Below are positions 33,613-42,112 of a stretch of 64,000 bases of DNA, one piece after another. The position numbers were made by a program, and so were the translations under genes. Below the pieces are notes generated by a model. That model was not told the DNA's origin. It saw only the letters and a list, made by a program, of their open reading frames with translations, and made no database searches. Origin of the DNA: JAGWBJ01 sp034423015 (GTDB taxonomy: Bacteria > Chloroflexota > Dehalococcoidia > Lucifugimonadales > JAGWBF01); contig DAOUJG010000055.1 of assembly GCA_034423015.1 (NCBI GenBank), positions 16,486-80,485 of the forward strand, read 5' to 3'. Every line of letters begins with the position of its first letter. Within the stretch, counting starts at the first letter, position 1.

Positions 33613-33641
33613 TTGTCAACATGCCGCGCCCATGCTATCCT
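33613..33641 (+). promoter_or_regulatory. rpmB promoter
   Basis: TTGTCA (33613-33618), exactly 17 bp, then TATCCT (33636-33641), preceded by TGC as an extended -10. The predicted start near 33648 gives a ~50-nt leader. The -35 overlaps the upstream end of fakA, which is divergent. Confidence 0.6.
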
Positions 33642-33698
33642 AGCTGCCAGGAATTCTACTGAAAGCCGGTCTGGCGGTCAAACGGGAATGGGTCCATC

Positions 33699-33884
33699 AT
33701 GAAGTGTGAAGTCTGCGGCAAGGTCGGAATGTCGGGGAACAACGTCAGCCACTCCAAGCGGCGGACCAGGACTCGTTTCCTGCCCAACACCCACAAGCTG
33801 ACCATATCGGTGAACGGCGCCCCGAAGCGCGTCAAGATCTGCACCAGGTGCCTCAGGACGCACCACAAGCCTCCCCGCTCCTAG
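33699..33884 (+). CDS. rpmB: 50S ribosomal protein L28 (zinc-ribbon form)
   Basis: A 61-residue L28 protein with the pattern MKCEVCGKVGMSGNNVSHSK, the RTRTRFLPN block and a C-terminal VKICTRCLRTHHKP. Two CXXC pairs form the zinc-binding (C+) version. It starts at ATG 33699. It is single, on the plus strand between fakA and rpe, and its stop overlaps the rpe stop by 4 nt (CTAG shared by both strands). Confidence 0.97.
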   Translation: MKCEVCGKVGMSGNNVSHSKRRTRTRFLPNTHKLTISVNGAPKRVKICTRCLRTHHKPPRS

Positions 33885-34564
33885 CCCGGCGCCACTCCCT
33901 CGATACTCCGCCTCAGCCTCCCCATGGCAGCATCCACGGATTCGGTGCGGTTGAAGACCGCCGCCCCCGCCACCAGGATGGTCGCGCCCGCTCGCACGGC
34001 GTCGGCGGCCGTATCCGCGTTGATCCCGCCGTCCACCTGGACCTCTGCCGGGTAGCCCCGTTCGGACAGCAAGTTGCGCAGCCGGGACACCTTGTCCAGC
34101 GTCTCGGGTATCATCTTCTGGCCCGAGAACCCCGGGTTTACGGTGCCGATGAGGGCGATGTCCACGTAGCAGAGGACTTCCTCCAGGGACGCAAGGGGGG
34201 TGGAAGGATTGATGGCTACACCCGCCTGGAGCCCCGCCTCCTTGACCTGATGTATCGCCCTGTGCAGATGCAGGCACGACTCGCTGTGCAATATTATGTG
34301 GTCCGCACCGGCCTTGACGAAGTCGGCTATGTACCGTTCGGGCCGGTCGATCATCAGGTGCACGTTGAGGGGCAGGTCGCTGGCCGCCCGGATGCCCTCC
34401 ACGACCACGGGCCCCATGGAGATGTTGGGCACGAAGTGTCCGTCCATCACGTCCAGGTGGAGGTAGTCAGCCCCGGCGCGGGCGGCCTCGGCCACCTGCT
34501 CTCCCAGGCGGCCGAAGTCGGCCGACAGGACCGACGGCGCTATCTTGACCGTGCTATGGTTCAT
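33881..34564 (-). CDS. rpe: Ribulose-phosphate 3-epimerase
   Basis: Interconverts ribulose 5-phosphate and xylulose 5-phosphate. The 227-residue TIM-barrel protein has IAPSVLSADFGRLGEQV, HLDVMDGHFVPNISMG (metal His and catalytic Asp), VHLMID, NPGFSGQ and VDGGI. ATG 34564-34562 shares ATGA with the argH stop, so it is translationally coupled to the end of the arginine operon, an unusual place for a pentose-phosphate gene. Confidence 0.96.
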   Translation of the reverse strand: MNHSTVKIAPSVLSADFGRLGEQVAEAARAGADYLHLDVMDGHFVPNISMGPVVVEGIRAASDLPLNVHLMIDRPERYIADFVKAGADHIILHSESCLHLHRAIHQVKEAGLQAGVAINPSTPLASLEEVLCYVDIALIGTVNPGFSGQKMIPETLDKVSRLRNLLSERGYPAEVQVDGGINADTAADAVRAGATILVAGAAVFNRTESVDAAMGRLRRSIEGVAPG

Positions 34565-35976
34565 GGTACCGCCTCACCACGTGGTCTGCCCATCGCCCGC
34601 ACTGGGCTGCCCTCATCCAGCAGCTCCCTCGCCCGCCTCAGCGCCTCGTCCACCCGCCCGGGAGCGGTGCCGCCGTCGATGTCCCTGGCCGCCACCGAAG
34701 ACGCGGCGGATATGCGGTAGACACCCTCATCGAAATGGGGCGAGAAGCGGCGGTACTCCTCGACGGTCAGGTCGCCCAGGGCCTTCCCCCCGGACCCGGC
34801 ATAGGAGCACAGCTCCTTCACGGCCCCGTACGCCTCCCGGAAGGGCACCTTCTTCTCGGTCACCAGGTAGTCGGCCAGGTCCGTGGCAAGCATGTAGCTC
34901 TCCCCCGAGGCCAGCTCCATGCGGTCCCGGTGCACGGTCATGGTCGACAGCATCCCGGAGAAGACCTCCAGGGTGGCCTGCAGGGTGTCGATGGTGTCGA
35001 AGGTCCCCTCCTTGTCCTCCTGAAGGTCCCGGTTGTAGGAGAGGGGCAGCCCCTTGAGCACCGTGAGGATTCCCATCAGGTGGCCGTACACACGCCCGGT
35101 CTTTCCCCTGGCCAGCTCCGCGAAGTCCGGGTTTCGCTTCTGGGGCATGATGCTGCTGCCCGTAACGTACCGGGGGGACAGGGTGACGAACCCGAACTCC
35201 CGGGAGGACCAGAGGACCACCTCCTCTGCCAGGCGTGACAGGTGCATCATGCATATGGAGGCGGCGGAGTGGAACTCGGCGAGGTAGTCCCTGTCCGACA
35301 CGGCATCCATGCTGTTGGCGCTCACCGAGGAGAAGCCAAGCTCCGCCGCCAGGAACTCCCTGTCGGTTGGGTAGGGCACGCCGGCCAGGGCGCCGCTTCC
35401 CAGGGGCATGACGTCCATGCGCGCGAGGCAGTCGCGGAAGCGGGACAGGTCGCGCTCCAGCATGTGGAAGTAGGCCAGCAGGTGGTGGGCGAACAGTATG
35501 GGCTGGGCCCGCTGCAGGTGGGTGTAGCCCGGCATCAGGGCGCCGGCATGGGCGTCCGAGACGTCGACCAGGGCGAGCTGCACGCCCCGGATGCCGTCGC
35601 AGATGTCCAGAATGGCATCCTTCAGGTACATCCGCATGTCCAGGGCCACTTGGTCGTTGCGGGACCGGCCCGTGTGCAGCTTTCCGGCCACCGGGGCGCC
35701 GATCTTCTCCACCAGGCGGGCCTCCACGTTCATGTGGATGTCCTCCAGGGAGTCCCGCCAGGGAAACGTGCCCGACTCGATCTCCTCACCGATGGAACGG
35801 AGACCCGCCACTATCATCTCGACCTCGGAGTCCGAAAGGATGCCTCCGGCCGCCAGCATGCGAGCATGGGCGACGGACCCGGCGATGTCCTGCTTGTACA
35901 GCCGCCGGTCGTAGTGGATGGAGACAGAGTAGCCGTGGCCTTTATCGTCCATGGGACCGGCCTCCGCAAAGGCCAT
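34561..35976 (-). CDS. argH: Argininosuccinate lyase
   Basis: Last step of arginine synthesis: splits argininosuccinate into arginine and fumarate. The 471-residue protein has LHTGRSRNDQVALDMRMYL, YTHLQRAQPILFAHHLL and the fumarase-family signature GSSIMPQKRNPDF. The first ~15 residues (MAFAEAGPMDDKG) do not contain the WGGRF-type start seen in many family members, though the following SIHYDRRLYKQDIAGS matches well. ATG 35976-35974 is the first credible start. It lies 57 bp downstream of argG and overlaps rpe by 4 nt. Confidence 0.95.
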   Translation of the reverse strand: MAFAEAGPMDDKGHGYSVSIHYDRRLYKQDIAGSVAHARMLAAGGILSDSEVEMIVAGLRSIGEEIESGTFPWRDSLEDIHMNVEARLVEKIGAPVAGKLHTGRSRNDQVALDMRMYLKDAILDICDGIRGVQLALVDVSDAHAGALMPGYTHLQRAQPILFAHHLLAYFHMLERDLSRFRDCLARMDVMPLGSGALAGVPYPTDREFLAAELGFSSVSANSMDAVSDRDYLAEFHSAASICMMHLSRLAEEVVLWSSREFGFVTLSPRYVTGSSIMPQKRNPDFAELARGKTGRVYGHLMGILTVLKGLPLSYNRDLQEDKEGTFDTIDTLQATLEVFSGMLSTMTVHRDRMELASGESYMLATDLADYLVTEKKVPFREAYGAVKELCSYAGSGGKALGDLTVEEYRRFSPHFDEGVYRISAASSVAARDIDGGTAPGRVDEALRRARELLDEGSPVRAMGRPRGEAVP

Positions 35977-36033
35977 AGTGATTCCGCGCCGTCGGTCCGA
36001 GAGGTTCCTACCGGCCCGGGAGAGTCCCAGCCG

Positions 36034-37227
36034 TCACTCGTCCCCCTGGACTTGGGACTGGGTCCTGACCGGCAGTCCGAAGATGGATATGAAGCCCTCG
36101 GCGGCGCGGTGGTCGAACTTGTCGCCCCGGTCATAGGTGGCCAGCTCGTAGCTGTACAGGGCGTTGGGGGACCTTCTCCCTACGACGGTGCAGGAGCCCT
36201 TCAGGAGGCGTACCCGCACCGTTCCGCTGACGTGCCTCTGGGTGCTGTCCACGTAGGCGTCCATGTCCCGCCGGTGCTGGGTGAACCACAGGCCATTGTA
36301 CACGACGTCCGCGTACTCCTGGGCGATCCGCGTCTTCAGGCGGACCTGCTCTTTGCTCAAGGTGATGGCCTCCAGGGCCCTGTGGGCCGAGTGCAGCACC
36401 ACCGCCGCGGGAGCCTCGTAGACCTCCCGTGACTTGATCCCCACCAGCCGGTTCTCCAGGTGGTCGATGCGGCCCACGCCATGTTGGCCGGCCCGCCGGT
36501 TGAGGTGGTCCACCAGAGCCACTCCGTCCATCTCCTCGCCGTCGATGGAGACGGGCAGGCCTTGCTCGAAGGCTATCTCGATGTAGGAGGGCTCATCGGG
36601 ACAGGCGCTCACCGGCCTGGTCCACTGGAAGGCGTCCTCGGGAGGCTCGTTCCAGGGGTCCTCCAGGTCTCCCGTCTCTATGCTGCGGCCCCACAGGTTC
36701 TCGTCGGTCGAGTAGGGGTTCCTGCCCTCGGGCACCGGGATGTTCCGAGCGCGGCCGTACTCGATCTCCTCCTCCCGGCTCATGCCCCACTCCCTTATGG
36801 GCGCGATGACCTGGAGGTCCGGCGCCAGGGCCGCCACGCTCACGTCCAGACGCACCTGGTCGTTCCCCTTGCCGGTGCAGCCGTGGGCCACGGCGTAGGC
36901 CCCCTCCCTGCGGGCCGCCTCCACCATGTAGCGGGCGATCAGTGGACGGCCAAGGGCCGTGGCAAGCGGGTAGACGTCCTCGTAGACCGCTCCCGCCTTC
37001 AGGGCCGGGGAGATGTAGCCATCGTAGAAAGCCGCCTTGCCGTCCACCGTGATGGCGTTGACCGCGCCGATCTGGATGGCCTTCTGACGAGCGGGCTCCA
37101 GGTCCACCATGCCCAGGTCGATGGTCACGGTCACGACCTGGGCATCGTACTGCTCCTGGAGCCAGCGTACGGCTACGGACGTGTCCAGACCGCCGCTGTA
37201 TGCCAGGGCGATCTTCTTCTGCGCCAT
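36034..37227 (-). CDS. argG: Argininosuccinate synthase
   Basis: Joins citrulline and aspartate with ATP. The 397-residue protein starts AQKKIALAYSGGLDTSVAV (PP-loop) and contains HGCTGKGNDQVR, REWGMSREEEIEY and the ENLWGRSIETG block. ATG 37227-37225 has AGGAGGACC directly before it. It is 24 bp downstream of argD. Confidence 0.97.
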   Translation of the reverse strand: MAQKKIALAYSGGLDTSVAVRWLQEQYDAQVVTVTIDLGMVDLEPARQKAIQIGAVNAITVDGKAAFYDGYISPALKAGAVYEDVYPLATALGRPLIARYMVEAARREGAYAVAHGCTGKGNDQVRLDVSVAALAPDLQVIAPIREWGMSREEEIEYGRARNIPVPEGRNPYSTDENLWGRSIETGDLEDPWNEPPEDAFQWTRPVSACPDEPSYIEIAFEQGLPVSIDGEEMDGVALVDHLNRRAGQHGVGRIDHLENRLVGIKSREVYEAPAAVVLHSAHRALEAITLSKEQVRLKTRIAQEYADVVYNGLWFTQHRRDMDAYVDSTQRHVSGTVRVRLLKGSCTVVGRRSPNALYSYELATYDRGDKFDHRAAEGFISIFGLPVRTQSQVQGDE

Positions 37228-37251
37228 GGTCCTCCTATATTCCTCCCAGGG

Positions 37252-38445
37252 CTATATCTTTCCCAGCGCCGTGGCCAGGCGCTCCACCCCTTCGTCTATC
37301 TCGTCGGCGCTGACGTTCAGAGGCGGCATGAAGCGTATCGCGTTGGGCCTTACCGGATTGAGCAGCAGGCCGTCCTCGTTGCTCTGGGCAACCACCCTGC
37401 CGGCGATGTCTCCGTCGAACTCCAGGGCCACCAGAAGGCCCATGCCTCTCACCTGGGAGATGAAATCGAACCGCGACTTCAGACCCTCCAGCCCGGCCAT
37501 CAGCCGCTCTCCCATCTCCAGGGCATTGGCCGACATGTCGTGGTCAACGATGTACTTGGTCGAGGCATAGGCGGCGGCGGTGGTCAACGGATTGCCCCCG
37601 AAGGTGGAGCCGTGGTCGCCGGGCTCCAGGGACATGCAGGCGTCCTTGGACATGAACGCACCTATGGGCACGCCTCCGCCCAGGCCCTTTCCCAGGGAGA
37701 TGGCATCGGGCTCCACGCCGAACCGCTGGTAGCCGAACAGGCTGCCCAGGCGCCCGATGCCGGTCTGCACCTCGTCCAGCACCAGCAGCAGGCCCTGCTC
37801 GTCGCACCACTTCCGGACCCTGGCAAGGTAGTCCCCCGCGGGAACGTTCACTCCACCTTCGCCCTGCACCGGCTCCAGCATGACCGCCGCGGTCCTGTCG
37901 GTGGTCGCCTCCATGATCGCCTCGACGTTGTCGAACTCGACGTGGACGAAGCCGGGCGCCAGGGGCTGCCACGCCTCCTGGTAATGGGGCTGCCCGGTGG
38001 CCGCGATCATCCCAAGGGTGCGCCCGTGGAAGGAGTTGTACGCCGTGATGACCTCTTGCGCGCCGTCCCGGTTCTTCCTGCCGTGCTTTCGGGCCAGCTT
38101 CGTGACCCCCTCGACGGCCTCGACGCCGCTGTTGCTGAAGAACACCTTGTCCAGGCAGCTATTCTCCACCAGCAGCTGGGCCAGCAGGAGCTGCGGTGTC
38201 GTGTAGAACTGGTTGGAGGTCTGCAGCAGAGTCCCCGCCTGGTCCACTATGGCCTGGGTGATGGCCGGATGGCAATGGCCCAGGTTGTTCACCGCCCAAC
38301 CGGCGCAGAAGTCCAGGTACTCCTTGCCGTCCACGTCCCACGCCCTGGTGCCCTCGCCGCGGGCGATGACCACGGGCTGACGCCTCACGGTGAACATGTA
38401 GTACTGTTTTTCCATCTCGATCCAGTCGGCTTTGCTGCGCGTCAT
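37252..38445 (-). CDS. argD: Acetylornithine aminotransferase
   Basis: A class III PLP transaminase that converts N-acetylglutamate semialdehyde to N-acetylornithine. The 397-residue protein has DFCAGWAVNNLGHCHP, NSGVEAVEGVTKLARKH, FHGRT, LVLDEVQTGIGRLG and the PLP lysine in ISLGKGLGGGVPIGAF. Close relatives act on 4-aminobutyrate or ornithine, but the arg operon fixes the role. ATG 38445-38443 (AGGAGA upstream) overlaps the UPF0182 stop as ATGA. Confidence 0.95.
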   Translation of the reverse strand: MTRSKADWIEMEKQYYMFTVRRQPVVIARGEGTRAWDVDGKEYLDFCAGWAVNNLGHCHPAITQAIVDQAGTLLQTSNQFYTTPQLLLAQLLVENSCLDKVFFSNSGVEAVEGVTKLARKHGRKNRDGAQEVITAYNSFHGRTLGMIAATGQPHYQEAWQPLAPGFVHVEFDNVEAIMEATTDRTAAVMLEPVQGEGGVNVPAGDYLARVRKWCDEQGLLLVLDEVQTGIGRLGSLFGYQRFGVEPDAISLGKGLGGGVPIGAFMSKDACMSLEPGDHGSTFGGNPLTTAAAYASTKYIVDHDMSANALEMGERLMAGLEGLKSRFDFISQVRGMGLLVALEFDGDIAGRVVAQSNEDGLLLNPVRPNAIRFMPPLNVSADEIDEGVERLATALGKI

Positions 38446-41228
38446 TGGCTGTCTCCTATAGCCTGATTGATCCTGTCGAAGGCCTCTTCCAGCGCTTCCA
38501 GGTCCTTCTTGAGCTGCTCGATGGCCTGGGCGGCGGCTTCTATCTCGGGTCCGAGCTGGAACTCGGCTCCCGGCGCGGTCCCCGGCGGCGCCGGCTCCTC
38601 GTCCACGACCCTGATGGGCTCCTTGTGTCCCAGCAGCAACGCCAAGCTCTGGTCCAGGGTGTCGGACATGACCACGTTCTCGGCGTCGGCCACGATGACC
38701 TTCTTCAGCTCGGGCAGGGCCAGCGCCTGGGCCCGGATGTACAGGGGCTCCACGTACAGCAGCGAGTCGTCCAGGGGGATGGCCAGGAGGTTTCCGCGGA
38801 TGCACAGCTTGCCTTCAGGGCAAAGGAGGCTCAGCTCCCGGCCGATCTCCTCGTCGGAGGTGATGCGGCCCTCGATCTGCTCAGGCCCGTCCACCTGGCC
38901 CTCGGGGAAGATGAAGGTCACCAGCTTGCCGTAGTTGTCGCCGTCATTGCGGGCGGCCATCCAGGCCACCAGGTTCTTGCGCTCCTCGCCGCCCGGGGTG
39001 AAGGGGAGCAGCAGGACGAACTCCTGCTCCTCTTCACCCGGCAGCTTCATGATCACGTAGTAGGGCTCGACCTCCTGGGTGGTCTGCTCCAGGGTGTCCG
39101 GCGCGAAGAACACCTCGTTGGGCACGGCCCACTGGTCGCTCCTGGAGAAGAACTCCTCGGGGTTCCGCATGTGGTAGCGAAGGTTGATCTCCGCCTGGAT
39201 ACGGAAGAGGTCAATGGGGTAACGTACGTGGTCCCGCAGCGACGGGTCCAGGTCGTCGATCTCGTCGAAGTCCTTGAATACCTCCGGGAACGCCCCGCGG
39301 TACATCTGCACCATGGGATCGTCGGGGTCTATGACGAACAGGTGGACCGTGCCATTGTAAGCGTCCACCACCGCCTTCACGCTGTTCCGGATGTAGTTGA
39401 ACCTGTCATCGAAGGCCGCCGAGTAGGCGAAACGGTCGGTCGTCGTATACAAGTCCTGGACCCACCACAGGTTGTTGTTGGAGCCGATCACCGGGTAGGG
39501 GTCGTGGTCCAGCTCCAGGAACGGGGCGATGGTCTCTATCCGGTCGCGGATCTCCCGCCGGTACTGGATCCGGCTGTCCGACGAGACCTGGCCGCTGATG
39601 AGGACGTTCAGGTCCAGGAACTCCCAGGCAAAGGCGGCCCTCCTGAAGAAGGACCCGAGTCCCACGCCTCCGGTACCCCCGTAGTCCTGGTAGAACTGCT
39701 CGCCCTCGGGGCCCGGGTAGTTGAACTCGTCGGTCTCGCTGTTGACGATGACGAAGCTCTTGGTGTTCTCACCGTAGTAGACCTCGGGCCGTTCCAGGGT
39801 GAGCTCCCCGACGGGAGGCACCTCCGACAGCAGGAACTCCGGCCTTCCCTCCACGGTGGCCTTGTCCACCGGGCTCATCGCCACGCCGTACCCGTGGGTA
39901 TAGGCCAGCTTCCGGTTCACCCAGTTCTGGGCATCCTCCTCCAGGTTCTCGGGGAACAGCTCCCGGGCCGCCAGCATCACCTGCCGGTACTCCCCGTTGG
40001 GCAGGGTGTAGCGGTCCACGTCCACGCCAACGAAGTTGTAGTACTGCCGGAAGGTCTGTATCTGGTTGTAGGTGTCCCGCAGGGGACGGTGGTCCCACAG
40101 CCTGATGTTGTTGATGGTCTCGGGGTTGTTCTGAACGTTTTCCAGGGTGATGTTGGGGCTGTACGGGAACACCCTCTCTTCGATCAGGTCCAGGTTGTAG
40201 GCTGCCGCCGTGGCCTCGATGGCCCTGACGATGAACTTCTCCTCCCGCTCGAACTCGTTGGGGTTGACCCTGAACCGCTGGAACGCCGTCGGGTAAATCC
40301 CCCCGGCCACTATGGCCAGCACCGCCCACAGGGAGAAGGAGGCGATCATCATGCGCAGGCCGCCGTAGTAGAGGCTGACGACGAACCCCACGGAGGACAC
40401 CAGCGCGATGGCGACCAGCAGCCACAGCACCGGAATCCTGGCGTTCACGTCGGTGTAGCCCGCCCCGGGCGCGGCGCCCCTGCCCGAGAAGACCAGCTCG
40501 AAGATGTCCAGGTAGTGGGCCGCCGCTATGGTCACCATCAGGAGGGCGCCCAGGATGGCGAGGTGGCCCCTTATACGAGGGGTGAGCACGAAGGTCACTC
40601 CGCGGGTGGTGAATACGGCAAAGTAGAACACCCCCACCACCACTGCCGTGGCGATGACCATCCCCATCAACCAGCCCTGGACCAAGTGCAGCACTGGCAT
40701 GGTCGCGATGTGGAAGCCCATGTCCCTGCCGAACTGCGGGTCCGCCACGCCGAAGGACACCCTGTTGAAGAAGACCAGGAACGTCTCCCACTGGCCCTGG
40801 AGCACGGCGCCGAATACGATGCTGACCACTGCGACGACCAGCACGGCGCCCGCGAGCAGGGCGATGCGGGCCATCTTCTGTACCTCCGGGGGTACGGGCA
40901 GCACCGACTCCCCTCTGGAGAAGCGATAGGCGAAGTGAAGGTTGACGGCGAGCACGGCCGCCATCACGATGGCGCCGCCGAAGAAGAGCCAGACGCGCGT
41001 GGTCAGGACCCTCTGGTACCGGTCCAGGAACCCAAGCTGGTCGAACCACAGCCAGTCGGTGTAGATGTCCTTTACGACGTACAGGACGAGGCCGATGACC
41101 ACCAGGGCGGCTACCACCGCGCCTATGCGGACCATGAGCCGCATGTTCCTGGCCCGCATCTCGGCTAGGTCCACCGCCCAAGGAGGGGGCGGCGCGCCTT
41201 CGCCGTTGTTACCGGTGTTGAAGTTCAT
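38442..41228 (-). CDS. UPF0182 family large membrane protein
   Basis: A 928-residue protein of uncharacterised family UPF0182. About seven hydrophobic helices fill the first ~330 residues (for example IGAVVAALVVIGLVLYVVKD and VWLFFGGAIVMAAVLAVNL). A large soluble domain follows (NPNEFEREEKFIVRAIEATA, DHRPLRDTYNQIQTFRQYYN, PYPV and the WWVQDLYTTTDRFAYS block), then an acidic C-terminal coiled-coil (EQLKKDLEALEEAFDRI). Its function is unknown. It is inside the arginine operon: 9 bp after argB and coupled to argD by ATGA, so it is made with the arginine enzymes. Confidence 0.93.
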   Translation of the reverse strand: MNFNTGNNGEGAPPPPWAVDLAEMRARNMRLMVRIGAVVAALVVIGLVLYVVKDIYTDWLWFDQLGFLDRYQRVLTTRVWLFFGGAIVMAAVLAVNLHFAYRFSRGESVLPVPPEVQKMARIALLAGAVLVVAVVSIVFGAVLQGQWETFLVFFNRVSFGVADPQFGRDMGFHIATMPVLHLVQGWLMGMVIATAVVVGVFYFAVFTTRGVTFVLTPRIRGHLAILGALLMVTIAAAHYLDIFELVFSGRGAAPGAGYTDVNARIPVLWLLVAIALVSSVGFVVSLYYGGLRMMIASFSLWAVLAIVAGGIYPTAFQRFRVNPNEFEREEKFIVRAIEATAAAYNLDLIEERVFPYSPNITLENVQNNPETINNIRLWDHRPLRDTYNQIQTFRQYYNFVGVDVDRYTLPNGEYRQVMLAARELFPENLEEDAQNWVNRKLAYTHGYGVAMSPVDKATVEGRPEFLLSEVPPVGELTLERPEVYYGENTKSFVIVNSETDEFNYPGPEGEQFYQDYGGTGGVGLGSFFRRAAFAWEFLDLNVLISGQVSSDSRIQYRREIRDRIETIAPFLELDHDPYPVIGSNNNLWWVQDLYTTTDRFAYSAAFDDRFNYIRNSVKAVVDAYNGTVHLFVIDPDDPMVQMYRGAFPEVFKDFDEIDDLDPSLRDHVRYPIDLFRIQAEINLRYHMRNPEEFFSRSDQWAVPNEVFFAPDTLEQTTQEVEPYYVIMKLPGEEEQEFVLLLPFTPGGEERKNLVAWMAARNDGDNYGKLVTFIFPEGQVDGPEQIEGRITSDEEIGRELSLLCPEGKLCIRGNLLAIPLDDSLLYVEPLYIRAQALALPELKKVIVADAENVVMSDTLDQSLALLLGHKEPIRVVDEEPAPPGTAPGAEFQLGPEIEAAAQAIEQLKKDLEALEEAFDRINQAIGDSQ

Positions 41229-41237
41229 GCTCTCTCA

Positions 41238-42059
41238 CTATCCAGCTACTACCATCGTGCCCGTCGGCGAGCCCTCCAGGGAATTCATCAAAGCGCCGGG
41301 CTTCCTGCCGTCCACCACCTCGGCGACGGGCACCGTTTCCAGAGCCCTGAGACAGGCCGTGAGCTTGGGTATCATGCCGCCCTTCACGACGCCCGACGCC
41401 AGCATCGCCCGGGCGCTCCGGGCGTTGAGCCGCCGCATCACCCTGCCGGAGCCGTCCATGACACCTTCGACGTCGGTCAGGAAGACAAGCCTGCCCGACC
41501 CCACGGCCCTGGCAAGCTCTCCCGCCACCGTGTCCCCGTTTATGTTAAGCAGCGCTCCCGAGTAGTCCGACCCGTCGAGCCGGTGGAGGCCCACGGGCGC
41601 CACCAGGGGGATGTAGCCGCCCGCCAGGGCGTTCTCCAAGGGGTCGGTGTCCACCCGGGTCACCTCTCCCACGTATCCCAGGTCTTCGTCGGCAACCCGG
41701 GCCTCCAGCAAGCCCCCGTCTACGCCGCTGAGGCCCAGGACCCTGGCCCCCAGACTCGTGAGCGATGCCACGAGCTGCTTGTTCACCAGCCCCGTGAGCA
41801 CCGCCGTGACGATCTCCAGGCTCTGCAGGTCGGTGACCCTGAGCCCCCGCACGAACCTGGGCATCGCCCCCTGCTTCTCCATCCACTGGGAGATGACGCT
41901 GCCCCCTCCGTGCACCACTATGAGGCGCACGCCTTGGCGTTGCAGGGCGGCCAGGTCCTGGAGGGTGGTATCGTGGCTGCCGAGGGTGCTGCCGCCAACC
42001 TTGACCACGATGGGACCATCAGGCACGGCGGGTCCCGTCTCCGTTATTCTCCGTGCCAT
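41238..42059 (-). CDS. argB: Acetylglutamate kinase
   Basis: Phosphorylates N-acetylglutamate. The 273-residue amino-acid-kinase protein has VVKVGGSTLG, IVVHGGGSVISQWM, NINGDTVAGELARAVG, LVFLTDVEGVMDG and GGMIPKLTACLRAL. It lacks an N-terminal helix of the kind linked to arginine-feedback-inhibited hexamers; that reading is tentative. ATG 42059-42057, 53 bp after argJ. Confidence 0.94.
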   Translation of the reverse strand: MARRITETGPAVPDGPIVVKVGGSTLGSHDTTLQDLAALQRQGVRLIVVHGGGSVISQWMEKQGAMPRFVRGLRVTDLQSLEIVTAVLTGLVNKQLVASLTSLGARVLGLSGVDGGLLEARVADEDLGYVGEVTRVDTDPLENALAGGYIPLVAPVGLHRLDGSDYSGALLNINGDTVAGELARAVGSGRLVFLTDVEGVMDGSGRVMRRLNARSARAMLASGVVKGGMIPKLTACLRALETVPVAEVVDGRKPGALMNSLEGSPTGTMVVAG

Positions 42060-42112
42060 TCCGTAGGGGCCCTGCAGGGCCGGCGGGCGATTCGTCGCCC
42101 GCCTGGGCGACC

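Noticed and set aside
33613..33623. TTGACA on the minus strand as a fakA -35
   Set aside because: A matching -10 would fall inside the fakA coding sequence after its start codon; the plus-strand reading as rpmB promoter is better.
38445..41168. A 907-codon open frame on the plus strand
   Set aside because: It is antisense to the UPF0182 gene, whose protein is clearly homologous to a family; long antisense frames are expected in high-GC DNA and the translation is His/Gly/Val-rich without motifs.
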